NCBI GenBank assembly: GCA_907163375.1
Contig: CAJQUW010001115.1
Span: 65,001-129,000 of the forward strand
Reading direction: 5' to 3'
DNA from: Prostheceraeus crozeri
Lineage: Eukaryota > Platyhelminthes > Polycladida > Euryleptidae
Length of the DNA: 64,000 bases
Positions 21,207 to 31,197 of this stretch are shown here, one piece after another. Numbering within the stretch: the first letter of the stretch is position 1; each line of letters starts with the position of its first letter. Below the pieces are notes generated by a model that saw only the letters and a list, made by a program, of their open reading frames with translations, was not told the DNA's origin and ran no database searches. The position numbers were made by a program, and so were the translations under genes.

Positions 21207-21302
21207 AGCAAGAAGAGTATCTATGGCACCCGGAACCCATGGGTAAATAAATTTTTGAGGGCACGAAGCGTATGAAGTGTATGAAGCGTATGAAGTGTAT
21301 GA

Positions 21303-21339
21303 AGGTCAAAGGTCAAGGTCAGGTCTAAGGTCAAGGTCA
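21303..21339 (+). promoter_or_regulatory. Cluster of AGGTCA half-sites (nuclear-receptor type)
   Basis: Perfect AGGTCA occurs at 21303, 21310, 21316, 21328 and 21334, with a near-match at 21321. The first pair is a direct repeat with 1-bp spacing (DR1), other pairs have zero spacing. A GAAGTGTAT repeat precedes it. It may be only a short tandem repeat. Confidence 0.4.
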
Positions 21340-21442
21340 AGTGTAGAGGTTTGTACATTATGGTCATTTTTAGTTGTAAAACTTTAACTTTGAAAACTTG
21401 TAAACTTAGTCATTTTTGTAAAAAAACTTGGAATTTTTCAAG

Positions 21443-21751
21443 TTGCATACAGATGCATACAACTAGGATTTTTTCATGTAATGGGTACATACAATATATC
21501 ATTCGAATGCCCTTTTCATGCTGATTCTAATGGTGTATTGTATGACACATGTATGATATATAACTAGAGAGCTGCATGTCTTTAAAGAATGGACTAAAAA
21601 CTTAGTGAATTTAAAAATCTAACATTTGTCTGCTTGCATACAGTTGCATACAACTAGGATTTTCCCATCGAATAGGTACATACCTTATATCATTCGAAAG
21701 GTCTTTTCATTCTCATTCTTATGGTGTCGTGTATGACACATGTATGATATC
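21443..21751. repeat. Direct repeat pair, about 118 bp each, 191 bp apart
   Basis: 21443-21560 and 21634-21751 share GCATACAACTAGGATTTT, ATATCATTCGAA and GTATGACACATGTATGATAT in the same order with substitutions. No gene lies here. Confidence 0.75.
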
Positions 21752-22006
21752 ATCCTGGACTGCTACAAGCATTTTAAAATTAACAACATAACTGTTTCTT
21801 TAAAAGTTATATGTTCCTATTTATTTCAAGTTGAAGTCTTCATATTTGATTTTTTGTTTCAATTCAGTTATTGAACATCATTAATTGTAGATAGTTATTC
21901 CCCTTTCCCATTCAGACCTTAATTGAAGACCGATTTGTGAAATGATAAAACAAGTCTATTAATATATACAAATGAATATTAAATGAAGAGATTAAGAAAA
22001 AACACA

Positions 22007-22468
22007 CTAAATGTCATCAAGATAAGGAAGGGGTACAAGTTTTTTCAAGTCCACTTGCACATGGATTCTGGTCTTTTTGGGCGCACAGGGACAGCGACGT
22101 GGTGTGTCAAGGTCGATGACCGAAAATTCGAGAGCGGTTGTGAGGTTCCGCTCGTTCGGCTCCATTCGCATGAAGACCCGTTTGGTGTGGTACTTTTTCG
22201 GGGCGTTCTTCACTTTGACCGTGACCCTTCCATAAAGTGGCGTTCGCATGGACTTCTTATTCATGTGACGCATCGTCTCGATTGATACGTCACTATCTTC
22301 ATCACTCGAGTAGTCGGGCGATGCAGGGGCTTGGGTGAACACCACCGGCTCGTTTGGTGTTGTCGATCGCTCCATCGGAAATTGGGGAGGTGTATTGGTA
22401 CGTTCCACTGGCGAAGTGGTACGATCAGCAGTACCGTTCTCAGCTGCGGCTTCCTGTTTGCGATCCAT
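22007..22468 (-). CDS. Unknown Polinton protein, acidic linker and beta-rich end
   Basis: The frame encodes 153 residues from ATG 22468. The first 60 are Thr/Pro/Glu-rich, then an acidic patch SSDEDSDVS, then a basic beta-type part (YGRVTVKVKNAPKKYHTKRV) and a Cys pair in CPCAPKK before a hydrophobic end. I recognise no family. It shares a short divergent promoter region with the small gene at 22739, each side having its own TATA box. The frame looks open. Confidence 0.5.
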   Translation of the reverse strand: MDRKQEAAAENGTADRTTSPVERTNTPPQFPMERSTTPNEPVVFTQAPASPDYSSDEDSDVSIETMRHMNKKSMRTPLYGRVTVKVKNAPKKYHTKRVFMRMEPNERNLTTALEFSVIDLDTPRRCPCAPKKTRIHVQVDLKKLVPLPYLDDI

Positions 22469-22550
22469 TATGGCTTGTAGATTTAAAATAATTGTAACTT
22501 GTAAACGTGAGGATTAGAACCTTTGATAAGAATTGGTACAAACCTCGGAC

Positions 22551-22634
22551 TTATATACTTTTTAAACAAAGGAAATCCTAACAGCCAATCAGAGGGGTAC
22601 CGAACTTCCCTAAAGAATATATAACTATATAAAG
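22551..22634. promoter_or_regulatory. Divergent promoter with two TATA boxes and a CCAAT box
   Basis: Minus-strand TATATAA lies at 22551-22559 for the gene starting at 22468. Plus-strand TATATAAAGG at 22626-22634 serves the gene at 22739. CCAATCAG lies between them at 22585. Confidence 0.5.
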
Positions 22635-22738
22635 GATGTCATTGTTCCAAACTGTTAAGTACTTATCCTCAACGTTCCATAAGAAGAAGCTTGTCCTCAA
22701 AACCATTATTTTATTTTCAAAATGACAGCCAAGTCATT

Positions 22739-22960
22739 ATGGGAGGTCAGTTGGACATGACCATGCATCTCTGTTGCGGCTGCAAAGTGGCCCTGTGGAA
22801 AACCTTGACTGTGTCAGCACTTCAAAGGCGGAGTGGACTACCGGTGAAGTGTCCGGTACACGAGTGTGACCATGACTTTAGCAACAATCAGACATTTCAT
22901 GAATGATGTGATGACTTCCTGAAGATCATGGAGTCGCCTGAGGGACGTGATCTGTACCCA
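22739..22960 (+). CDS. Small Cys-rich protein, RBR/RING-like zinc site (Polinton cargo, fossil)
   Basis: Early cysteines (CCGC) are followed by SALQRRSGLPVKCPVHEC and HDF. The second half resembles the end of the first RING of RBR ubiquitin ligases, where an I..G....I.CP...C pattern follows the central Cys/His pairs. Coding-like sequence appears to continue to about 22960. The resemblance is partial; a generic zinc knuckle is the alternative. Confidence 0.35.
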
Positions 22961-23118
22961 TCATTTATTTTTAATGCATAAATTAAACTTACATTGTAAA
23001 TCTCTTGTCTTTTTCATTTTAAACATAGTTCTGGAATTGGTTTTCTTATTGGGGAGCAACTAAATCATAACTGCACATTAAAGTTTCACATCTAAATAGT
23101 GTTACATTTAAAATAATT

Positions 23119-23418
23119 GTCACAATAGTCGCAATTGAGCAAACCCATTCAAAATCAAACAACGGACGTCTATCGGTACGTACCCAAGTGCTCAGAACCA
23201 AACCACACAAGTTCGATCATAGACGTTCCGAAACACAGTGTACTCAACCGATTGTACCAAACACATGTACCTATCCAGTAAAACAGATCTCATACTTGTT
23301 CCTATTCATAACACTGAATTATACATGTACCTATCCATGTACCTATTGATAACACTAAATTTTACATGTACCTATCCATGTACCTATCCCTCGAAAGTAG
23401 GGCACAGTTTTCACTACT
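23119..23418 (-). repeat. Polinton right terminal inverted repeat (300 bp)
   Basis: This is the partner of the left repeat at 2972-3271, ending CAGTTTTCACTACT directly before the second AACATC. It carries the same internal GGTACATG-type sub-repeats. Confidence 0.95.
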
Positions 23419-23424
23419 AACATC
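23419..23424. repeat. Polinton target-site duplication, right copy
   Basis: AACATC follows the right terminal repeat and is identical to the left copy at 2966-2971. Confidence 0.9.
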
Positions 23425-23639
23425 AATTGCTAAACATGGGAGTCAATCAAGGAGCGCGATGGTTGACAGATAGACTCCTCGTGTCGCGAAATTTTCTTCT
23501 GATCTTCCCCATGGAGGAGTTTTGTAGGCACAGACTAGTAGGTCACTATATGACAATGTAAGGCCTTTAATCACCAAAGTTGAATTGAATTAATCAAATG
23601 GCATTTTCTGGCATTGTATCTGTGAAGGACAAAGTGATT

Positions 23640-24100
23640 TTTGCAAATTTCAGTCATACCTGTCATCTCTTAGACGTTTTGGATCAACCGTCGAAGAAAT
23701 GACAGATTGCGTTTTTTTTAGATTTTTTGAAGAAGTGATAGCTCGCGCATTCATTTACAATATACCCGTGGGTAAAAGATAAATGGACCTCTTATATGTT
23801 AAATTGGCGCAAAGATGGGTTCGAAACTTTTTAGTCCAGAGCAAACTAAAGTGGCGTCGAAGAGATGAAGAACTGTGGTGACATTTTTTCCCAAAAATGG
23901 CTTTTTTTATTTCTCAGAAGAACTATGTTTGAAGGATGACTAAAATGCGTCCTCTATATCAAAGACGTTTGTGTAGCAAAAGTTTTCATGAAATCGCGAG
24001 TCTCTATCATTGCTTTAACTCCGAATACATGGCGTCGAAGAGATGACACAAAATTTTGGGGACATCGATTTTTAGTCTCCAAAACTCCAAATAATGAATT
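23640..24100 (+). repeat. Dispersed repeat with GCGTCGAAGAGATGA motif at about 170-bp spacing (copy 1)
   Basis: The motif occurs near 23690, 23856 and 24034, so the gaps are 166 and 178 bp. The same motif with nearly the same gaps (164 and 177) occurs in opposite orientation at 46.3-46.7 kb. I see no coding sequence in it. Confidence 0.5.
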
Positions 24101-24489
24101 TCAAGACAACTACGCTATCTCACAGATAACGTGGGTGAATGACATTATGTACAGCATGCAGAGATAGATATGGAGATTGATTAATCTCCCTAATTCCTCC
24201 CTGCACGACTAAGGATTCTGCGAGTGTATCCAATAGCGACGCCGCTCCTATGCTTCCCTATCAGTCACACGATCAAGAATCCATTGCAAGAATCCATCGG
24301 AAAGGGATTTGCCGTTTGGATTTCCCCTTCGAGGTCACATGGTTATTCCCGTCGTCCACGTCGCAAAGATGGAGTTTGCTGGTACAACCTCATCACTGTT
24401 CCACTTGATTCACGTCGAATTCCAGTCTGAAATCCCCAAATATCTCAACAAGTGTATTTCTATTCGCACAATCAAAGTCCGTTCCATAC

Positions 24490-27248
24490 TATCTGATCCC
24501 TGATATGATGACACTTGCCGAATTGCAAAGTACCGTCTACGTCGTATTGAAAAGGCTTTTCTCCGATTGGACTCAGTTGTCACTCTTGATGAGTTTCATG
24601 AGTGCAAGGCAGATTACCGCTGTCTGATCCATAGAGTAATTATATTAGGTAGAGTAGCAACTCAGCATTTATCAAATCCCCAATGTGTATACAGTTTCGA
24701 TTTCATTAAATGAACTCGAAGTGAATACAGTTGGAATTGTTTCCAAATGTGAGATATGTACAGTTATGCAGTTTTGAAGAAATTAACACGACATTGACTG
24801 ATCATGATAGTATAATGCAGAAGGAAATGATATTATTTTACAGATCGTCCGTGACATGAAAGCCTTGGAGAGGTAATGCTTGTTAAATTAGCAACTCGAT
24901 AACCTGCTATTGCTTTCATGCTGAAGCTCAAGAAAATCTTCTCAATCATCATATCAAAATCAAATATCAAAAAGATCATATCAAAAGCAACCTGCCAATG
25001 GTAGAGCAAATAATAACAGAATCAAATACAATGATTTCAATTAACTTTGAAAGATGGAAATGCGTCCACATCACCATTCAGATTAAAGAAGTGAAACATA
25101 AACTTAATGAATTCCAAAGTCATGACAATGAAAATTGAATTAAAGCTTCAAATTTCAGCCAAGAGAGCACGAATAATATCGTGACTTTTTCATGAAGACT
25201 TCCATTATAATGCGCTCATTAGATTTCCTTGATCATCAGCATAATTTCCGTTTAGTTACGATGCTTATTAGCAAGTATTCATTCCTTTTGATATCCAACT
25301 TGTTTCATAGCACTTATAAAGGGGCGTCATGTCGGTAGTATATAAATTTGCAAAAATATAACTTTTTCAAAAATGCTCATATAATATTTTGGAAAGCAGG
25401 AACGTAATCTCCGCAAAAAACTGAATCTTTTCATATAAAATCTTCACTGGATACAGATACTTTCATGAGTCGACACTCTACCTATATATACTTACTCTAT
25501 GGTATGATATATTCAAAACGCGAATATTTTTGGCGCTCTAAATTACTCGGTGATCAGAAAAATTCTAAATCTATTTGGAAAACCATCAAAAACATCATGA
25601 GCTGTGGTCAATCTTCATCAACTCCATCCTTCTGTGCCGTTGATTATTTTAACTTTCATACATTGAAGATTAACAGTATCCGCACCTCAGTGTGTGATAC
25701 ATCTCAACCTTGTTTCCTGAGTGCACCCTCTAACTGCATCTTCTCTGACTTCAAAAGTGTGTCTCCTCAGAATGTGTCTTCATCAATCAAATCTCTTCCA
25801 AATAAACATTCTTCTCTGGACATTTTGCCAACTGATTTATTGAAGACTTGCGCGGAACTGTTATCTCCATTTCTTGCCAATCTCATCAATACTTTATCTC
25901 AAGGTTCCTTTCCTGCTGATCTGAAGACTGCATGTGAGATCCATGTGCTCAAAAATGGAGCTAAATCAAATGGAGAATCTGCCTCTTTTCATCCAATTAG
26001 AAATCTATCAGTCATCTCGAAGGTCATTGAACGTCTAGTTACAAAGCAGCTTGCACCCTATCTACAGGAGAACTCACTTCTGCCGCCACTGCAATCTGCA
26101 TATCGGGCTCATCATTCCACAGAGACGGCCTTTCTCAAAGTCACCAGTGATGTTTTGTCAGCAATGGATAAAAGGTTAGTTTCACTTTTCACCAGCATTG
26201 ATATATCTGCATTCGACACTGTTGATCACACCTGTCTTCTTCAGGTGTATTTGGTGTTCAAAATACAGCATTATCCTGTTTTGCTTCCGTCATTACCGGT
26301 CGCTCACAATGTGTTAACCTCAATGGTACCCGCTCCATCCTCTCCCTATGCACAGTGTCGTCCCTCAGGGGTCCGTGCTCGGCCCTTTACTTTTAGTTCT
26401 GTTTACATCTGACATATTCAACCTTATTCAGTGCCAAGATCTGCAAGTTCATGCTTGTGTTGACGACATCCTTATATATGACTCCACTTCTTCATATAAT
26501 GCCAATTCTCTATCCACGAGAACATCCACTTGCGTTACGGCCCTTGACACTTACCTCAAGTCTAATGGCCTCAGATTTAACATCGATGAGACATAAGTCA
26601 TGTGGTGCGCCACTCGACAGCGAATCGCTGACACTCATCATATACCTATTCAGGTTGGTGAGCAGCAAATTTGTCCTGTTTCCTGTCTCAAGCATCTGGG
26701 TGTGACAATTGATCCAACGTTGTCTTTCTCTACCTATTGCGCAGTCACATCAGCATCCTGTTTTGGTGGTCCTAGACAAATCCGCACAATTCGAAGGTCT
26801 CTACCTCGTTCCGTGGCGTAGTCACTCGCTGTTTCACCTGTTTTCCCCAAGCTAGATTATTGCACATCAATTCTCAGCGGAATTCTAGAGTGCCTCATTT
26901 CTCGCCTTCAATCTGTCATCAACACCTCTGTATGACTAGTCTTCAACTTTCGCCGATCTGATCACATCTCCTCAAAGTTAGAGCAGCATAGTGGTAAAGT
27001 GCATGAATGATGAAGCTCCTACTTATCTTCAAGATTTTGTGACTCCAGTGTTCGATCTTCCAAACCGATCGCGTCTCCGTTCTGCGAACGCTCAGCTCCT
27101 CATGATCCCACGCACGAAGCTATTGTCAATCGGCAGAAGAGCTTCCTTTTCAAGTTCTCCTCGTGCCTGGAATAACTTGCCTGCCGAATTAAGATTGCCG
27201 CACTCACTTCGGCATTTTAAGCGCTCCCGTCAAAACCTTGTATCATGA
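24490..27248 (+). mobile_element. CR1/Jockey-type LINE remnant, interrupted by a TIR element
   Basis: Upstream of the insertion the frame reads CRIAKYRLRRIEKAFLRLD, the linker after the endonuclease. After the insertion come SKSIWKTIKNIM, then reverse-transcriptase blocks PIRNLSVISKVIERLVTKQL, LPPLQSAYRAHHSTETAFL, DISAFDTVDHTCLL, QGSVLGPLLL and the catalytic CVDDILIYDS (normally YADD/YVDD). The C-terminal part has LKHLGVTIDPTLSF and RAWNNLPAELR. The frame shifts at least at about 26250-26350, 26590 and 26820, so it is dead. No 5' end or obvious 3' tail repeat is seen. Confidence 0.88.
24629..25502. mobile_element. Non-autonomous DNA transposon, copy A, inserted in the LINE
   Basis: It has TIRs of about 28 bp beginning CCATAGAGTAA and ending TTACTCTATGG. 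The body (for example TCAAATCCCCAATGTG and ATGAAAGCCTTGGAGA) matches the element at 57741-58588 along its whole length. Left flank TGAT recurs just right of the element, a possible imperfect short target duplication. There is no transposase. The left part of the LINE reading frame stops at this insertion and resumes after it. Confidence 0.8.
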
Positions 27249-27705
27249 AAGATCATTGTGAAAATGCTTCTTAAACACTGTTCCATTTTATCATCTATTC
27301 ATGCATCTTTGTAACAGCGGCGATTATCGCCTCTCATTTCCCAGGTAAACATCTAAACCTGTTAAACTTAGAATCAATAGGAAAACGGCAGGTCCAGCTA
27401 CTATGCAATTGTTCGCCTTTTATCACATCATTTGAAAATGCATACGAGTAGGCCTATATACAGCATCCGTGCACCTGTACCTTCTGAATAAAGTAAAAAC
27501 AAAGCTTCCAATTCAACATTCATTTTTTCATCAATTCTCCTTTCTGACATTTTAAAAATGTCATTTTTGCCATTTTTCAGGGTCACTTTTTGTCCTACGG
27601 GGTATGAGTTCGTTTTCAATCGAAAGAAAAAACAAACTACACAATTTCTCATCGGATATACTCGTCCTAGAAAATCTCTTCTTCTTTTGGGAGTAGAGAA
27701 GTATC
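27249..27705. other. No gene seen
   Basis: LINE 3' flank and AT-rich DNA. GGCGATTATCGCC near 27314 may be a small terminal hairpin of the LINE. Confidence 0.4.
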
Positions 27706-29935
27706 TTGATAATGCTCATCATAGGAAGCCACAAAGGGTCGATGTTTGCTTGTTACTTTATTTTTGGATATCACAAGGCTAGTGATGAAAATTTTCCGGA
27801 AAATTTTGAATCAAAATTTTCCGTGGAAAATTATGGAAAAAATTGGAAAATTATGGAAAAAATTGGAAAAAATTGGAAAATTATGGAAAATTTTGAAAGT
27901 TTTGATTTTTTTGATAGGCCTGCAATTTGAGCGCTTCAACTGCCGGGGCAGCTGCGTACCAATAAATTGGGTCTAAAACTCTTGATTTCATCATTATTTC
28001 GATTAAAGCGATCGTAGCAATACGATTTCCGTCTGCGGATTTTTGAGCATTCCTTTGCCACCAGTAGGAAAATTTTGGAAAAAATTGGAAAATTATGGAA
28101 AATTTTGAAAGTTCTGATTTTTTGTGATAAGCCATGCTTTGACCGCTTCCACAGCCGAGGCAGCTACACACCAATAGAATGGGTCTATAAAACTGCTGAG
28201 TTTGATCATTATTTTGAATAAAACGATTTTGAACAAAACGATTTTGAAAAATGAAGAAATTTGAATTTTTGTGATATAATTTTTGCGTTCTCTATCACAG
28301 CCGAGGCATAGACACATCAATAGAATTGTTCTAAAACTCTTGATTTCATCATATCATTTCGATTAAAACAATCGTAGCAATACGAATCCCGTACGCGGAT
28401 TTTTCAGCATTCCTTTGCCACCAGTTGTTTGTGGCAATTTGTTGCCATTTTTAATATTACGACACAGACATCGTTTGGGACAACGTGAATTTTTTCCTTT
28501 ACATAAGGGTACAATTTCATGCATTGTGAAAGATCTGGAGCAAAAATAATGCACTTTATTTGGGAGTTTGTTTATGACTTGAAAGTTGAGCTTTGTTATG
28601 TAGCCTTGATTACAGTGATACAAATTCTCCATGTGTTGATGAACATATGAAGCACAAGCACACAGTCCAACACAGCATTGCACATGAGCGAACATATATT
28701 GGAAGATATATAAAGACTGTAAACTCGTGAGATATCTGGAAACTAAAGATATCTGCGATAAGTAGAAGAATATCTATATATGATAGCTTCTAACTTCCGG
28801 CGCATTGTCCGATATCTTCGTGGAGGACAAATACACATTCCATTTCTAGCTGGTTCAGATAGTTCCCAATCGATTTCAGATCTACTTAAGTGAATTTCAG
28901 ACTTTTCCAGATGAATTGGAGATTCTCCAGTTGAATCTAAGATCCTTTCAAAGTTGAGTTTCTGACAGATATCTGAAATTCAATTAGAGAAATATGAAAT
29001 CCATTTAATGTCTGATATTCAATTGGAAAGATCTGAAATAGACATGGAGGGTGCAGTTGGTTCCAAAAGTTAACATGCAGGGATGATAGAGAAGTTTTCG
29101 GTCTTTGAATATTACATAGTCTTTTCAAACGACTCCAACAAGTCTCCAAAACAAAGGCAAAAACGTGAATCACCGAAAAAAAAATTTCAAAATTTTCCAT
29201 CGGAAAATTTTCCGGAAAATTTTGAAAAAATTGGAAAATTTTCCGGAAAATTTTCTGGAAAATTTTCTGGAAAATTTTCCATTTGCATCACTACACAAGG
29301 CCCTTTGGGCGTCACAGACGGCCATCGTCAGGCAAATGAATGTAGCTGCCGTGTTGCAGTTCATGATTAGTGGTCGATCACATCACGCCATATTCAACAA
29401 AGACAAATAAAATAAATCATTCACAGAAAATAACAAGATAAATCATTACTTCTTCAGACCTCAAAATAGTAGCAAGAAAAAATTTAAAAGTAATGAAGTA
29501 ATGAAGGAAAGAGAGAATCATTTATTCCACACACTGCCGATATGAAATTTAGTAGTTTGGAGGAAGCGTGTTATAAAGGAATCGTTGTGGTCTCAGACTT
29601 TTGCTTCTTCCAACAAGACTAAATTTCAGATCGGCAGTGTGTGGAATAAATGATTCTATCTTCCCTTCGTTACTTTTAAATTATTTTCTCACTACTATTT
29701 TGAGGTCTGAAGAAGTAGTGACTTATTTTGTTATTTTCTGTGAATGATTTATTTTATTTATTTTTGTTGAATATGGCGTGATGTTATCGATCACTAATCA
29801 TGAACTGCAACACGGCAGCTACATTCATTCGCCTGACGATGGTCGTCTGTGACGCCCAAGGACCTTGTGATATCCAAAAATAAAGTAACAAGCAAACATC
29901 GACGCTTTGTGGCTTTCCATGATGAGCATTATCAA
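27706..29935. mobile_element. Foldback element with long inverted arms, split by a hAT element
   Basis: The right arm (about 29603-29935) is the reverse complement of 27706-27779 plus 29302-29580. Landmarks are the outer ATAATGCTCATCAT, the CACAAGGCC/GGACCTTGTG joint and the inner CACACACTGCCGAT. The loop is about 25-35 bp. No coding capacity is seen. The left arm is interrupted by the hAT element at 27780-29293. Confidence 0.8.
27780..29293. mobile_element. Non-autonomous hAT element (1.5 kb) with exact 8-bp duplication
   Basis: Ends are TAGTGATGAAAATTTTCC and, inverted, TAGTGATGCAAATGGAAAA. CACAAGGC flanks both sides exactly (27772-27779 and 29294-29301), the 8-bp length of hAT insertions. 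Subterminal parts are runs of GGAAAATTTTCC. Inside, a unit of about 200 bp is repeated three times between 27890 and 28420 (phrases GGGTCTAAAACTCTTGATTT, CGATCGTAGCAATACGA). A Cys-rich minus frame at 28363-28695 has no recognisable domain. Confidence 0.88.
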
Positions 29936-30392
29936 TGTTTCAAGCCCTCTATTTCCTGAAAGAGAAGTATCTTCCACAACCAGAACTAGACACGATAAGC
30001 GTATTGAGTGTTTCGAGTAGCTTTTCAGTCGTGGGAAACCGTTAGAAAAGCCACGTACCTTTCAAAACCCTGCTGCACTTTCTGTCTGAACAACATCGGT
30101 TTTATGCAAAACTTGTAATTCAGCACGAAATTTGTTTGGCAAAACATGCATCTTATCTTTATCTATAGAACAAAACAAATCATTAGGAGATAGGACAGAG
30201 TATTCCCGTAACATTGGGTAATGTTTGAGAGGAGTCTTTACCGTGATGTCTGGCAACTCGAGATATTACTGTATGACGTTTGTCAACAAAAGATGTTTCC
30301 ATGAAAATACATAATCACATCATAGGCCTATGTATGTTTATCTTCTTAATATTGAATCTTCTTTCACCATGTAGATTTCGCCATTAATGATG
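29936..30392. other. No gene seen
   Basis: AT-rich spacer between the foldback element and the palindrome. A 64-codon minus frame near 30062 has no features that set it apart from chance. Confidence 0.4.
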
Positions 30393-30956
30393 CACATGTA
30401 GATAATTTTGTTTTAAATGAAATAAAATACGAATGGAATGATATTTTGGATTTGGTAAGCTTATGTTACAGACAAACCAAATATGAAATATTTTTGATCT
30501 AAATAGAGCGGTTTGGCCAAAAAATACAAAAATGTGTTTTTATACTACTTACAAGCTTTAGTAAGTACTCTGACCACGAAAAGTAAATACGAATAGTTTT
30601 TTCACAGTCATCTAATGTTTTTCGTACTTCTAAGACACCGTAACAAAAATAATGGACAATAATCAATTTCACCTAAACTACTCGATGAATATTGTCATTA
30701 TTTTTGTACGGTGTCTTAGAAGTGCGAAAAACATTAGATGACTGTGAAAAAACTATTCGTATTTACTTTTCGTGGTCAGAGTACTTACTAAAGCTTGTAA
30801 GTAGTATAAAAACACATTTTTGTATTTTTTGGCCAAACCGCTCGATTTAGATCAAAAATATTTCATATTTGGTTTGTCTGTAACATAAGCTTACCAAATC
30901 CAAAATATCATTCCATTCGTATTTTATTTCATTTAAAACAAAATTATCTACATGTG
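30393..30956. repeat. Near-perfect 564-bp palindrome (foldback MITE)
   Basis: Arms run from CACATGTAGATAATTTTG at 30393 to about 30660, and from about 30690 to 30956. They differ by only a few bases, with a loop of about 30 bp. GATG stands on both outer sides, a possible 4-bp duplication. There is no coding capacity. Confidence 0.9.
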
Positions 30957-31197
30957 GATGGGCTTCTAATAAGCTTTATATATAGTAGCACTATATAAAG
31001 AATTAATTTTCTAAAATTTACTTTTAGGACGAAATGCTCTATCATTAAGAATGAAACGGTAAAAGTTGGATTAACATGATAATTTCACAGTAAACACTGT
31101 TTACCTTAATTACCCTGAGAGGTCGCCACTGCAAATGTTTATGAAGTGACTTGCTCACATAACGCCATTTTAATCAAATTCATGATTACAAAACTAA

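Larger units (their letters stand above)
2972..23418. mobile_element. Polinton/Maverick element, 20.4 kb, both ends present
   Basis: The element is bounded by 300-bp inverted repeats and a 6-bp target duplication. It holds the Polinton hallmark set: protein-primed DNA polymerase B, retrovirus-type integrase, FtsK/HerA-type packaging ATPase, adenain-type protease, double-jelly-roll major capsid and minor capsid proteins. About 2.7% divergence between its two terminal repeats suggests a fairly young insertion. It is a fossil: the ends look whole, the ATPase, integrase and protease frames look open, and several other genes are broken (about 10-20 breaks in total). Plus-strand genes fill the left half and minus-strand genes most of the right half, converging near 12.7 kb. 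Extra cargo includes RING, TBP-like, PC4-like and a spliced gene. Confidence 0.97.

Noticed and set aside
28363-28695. Cys-rich frame of 110 codons in the hAT element
   Set aside because: Cysteines are not in a known spacing and no transposase motif is present; the element is non-autonomous.
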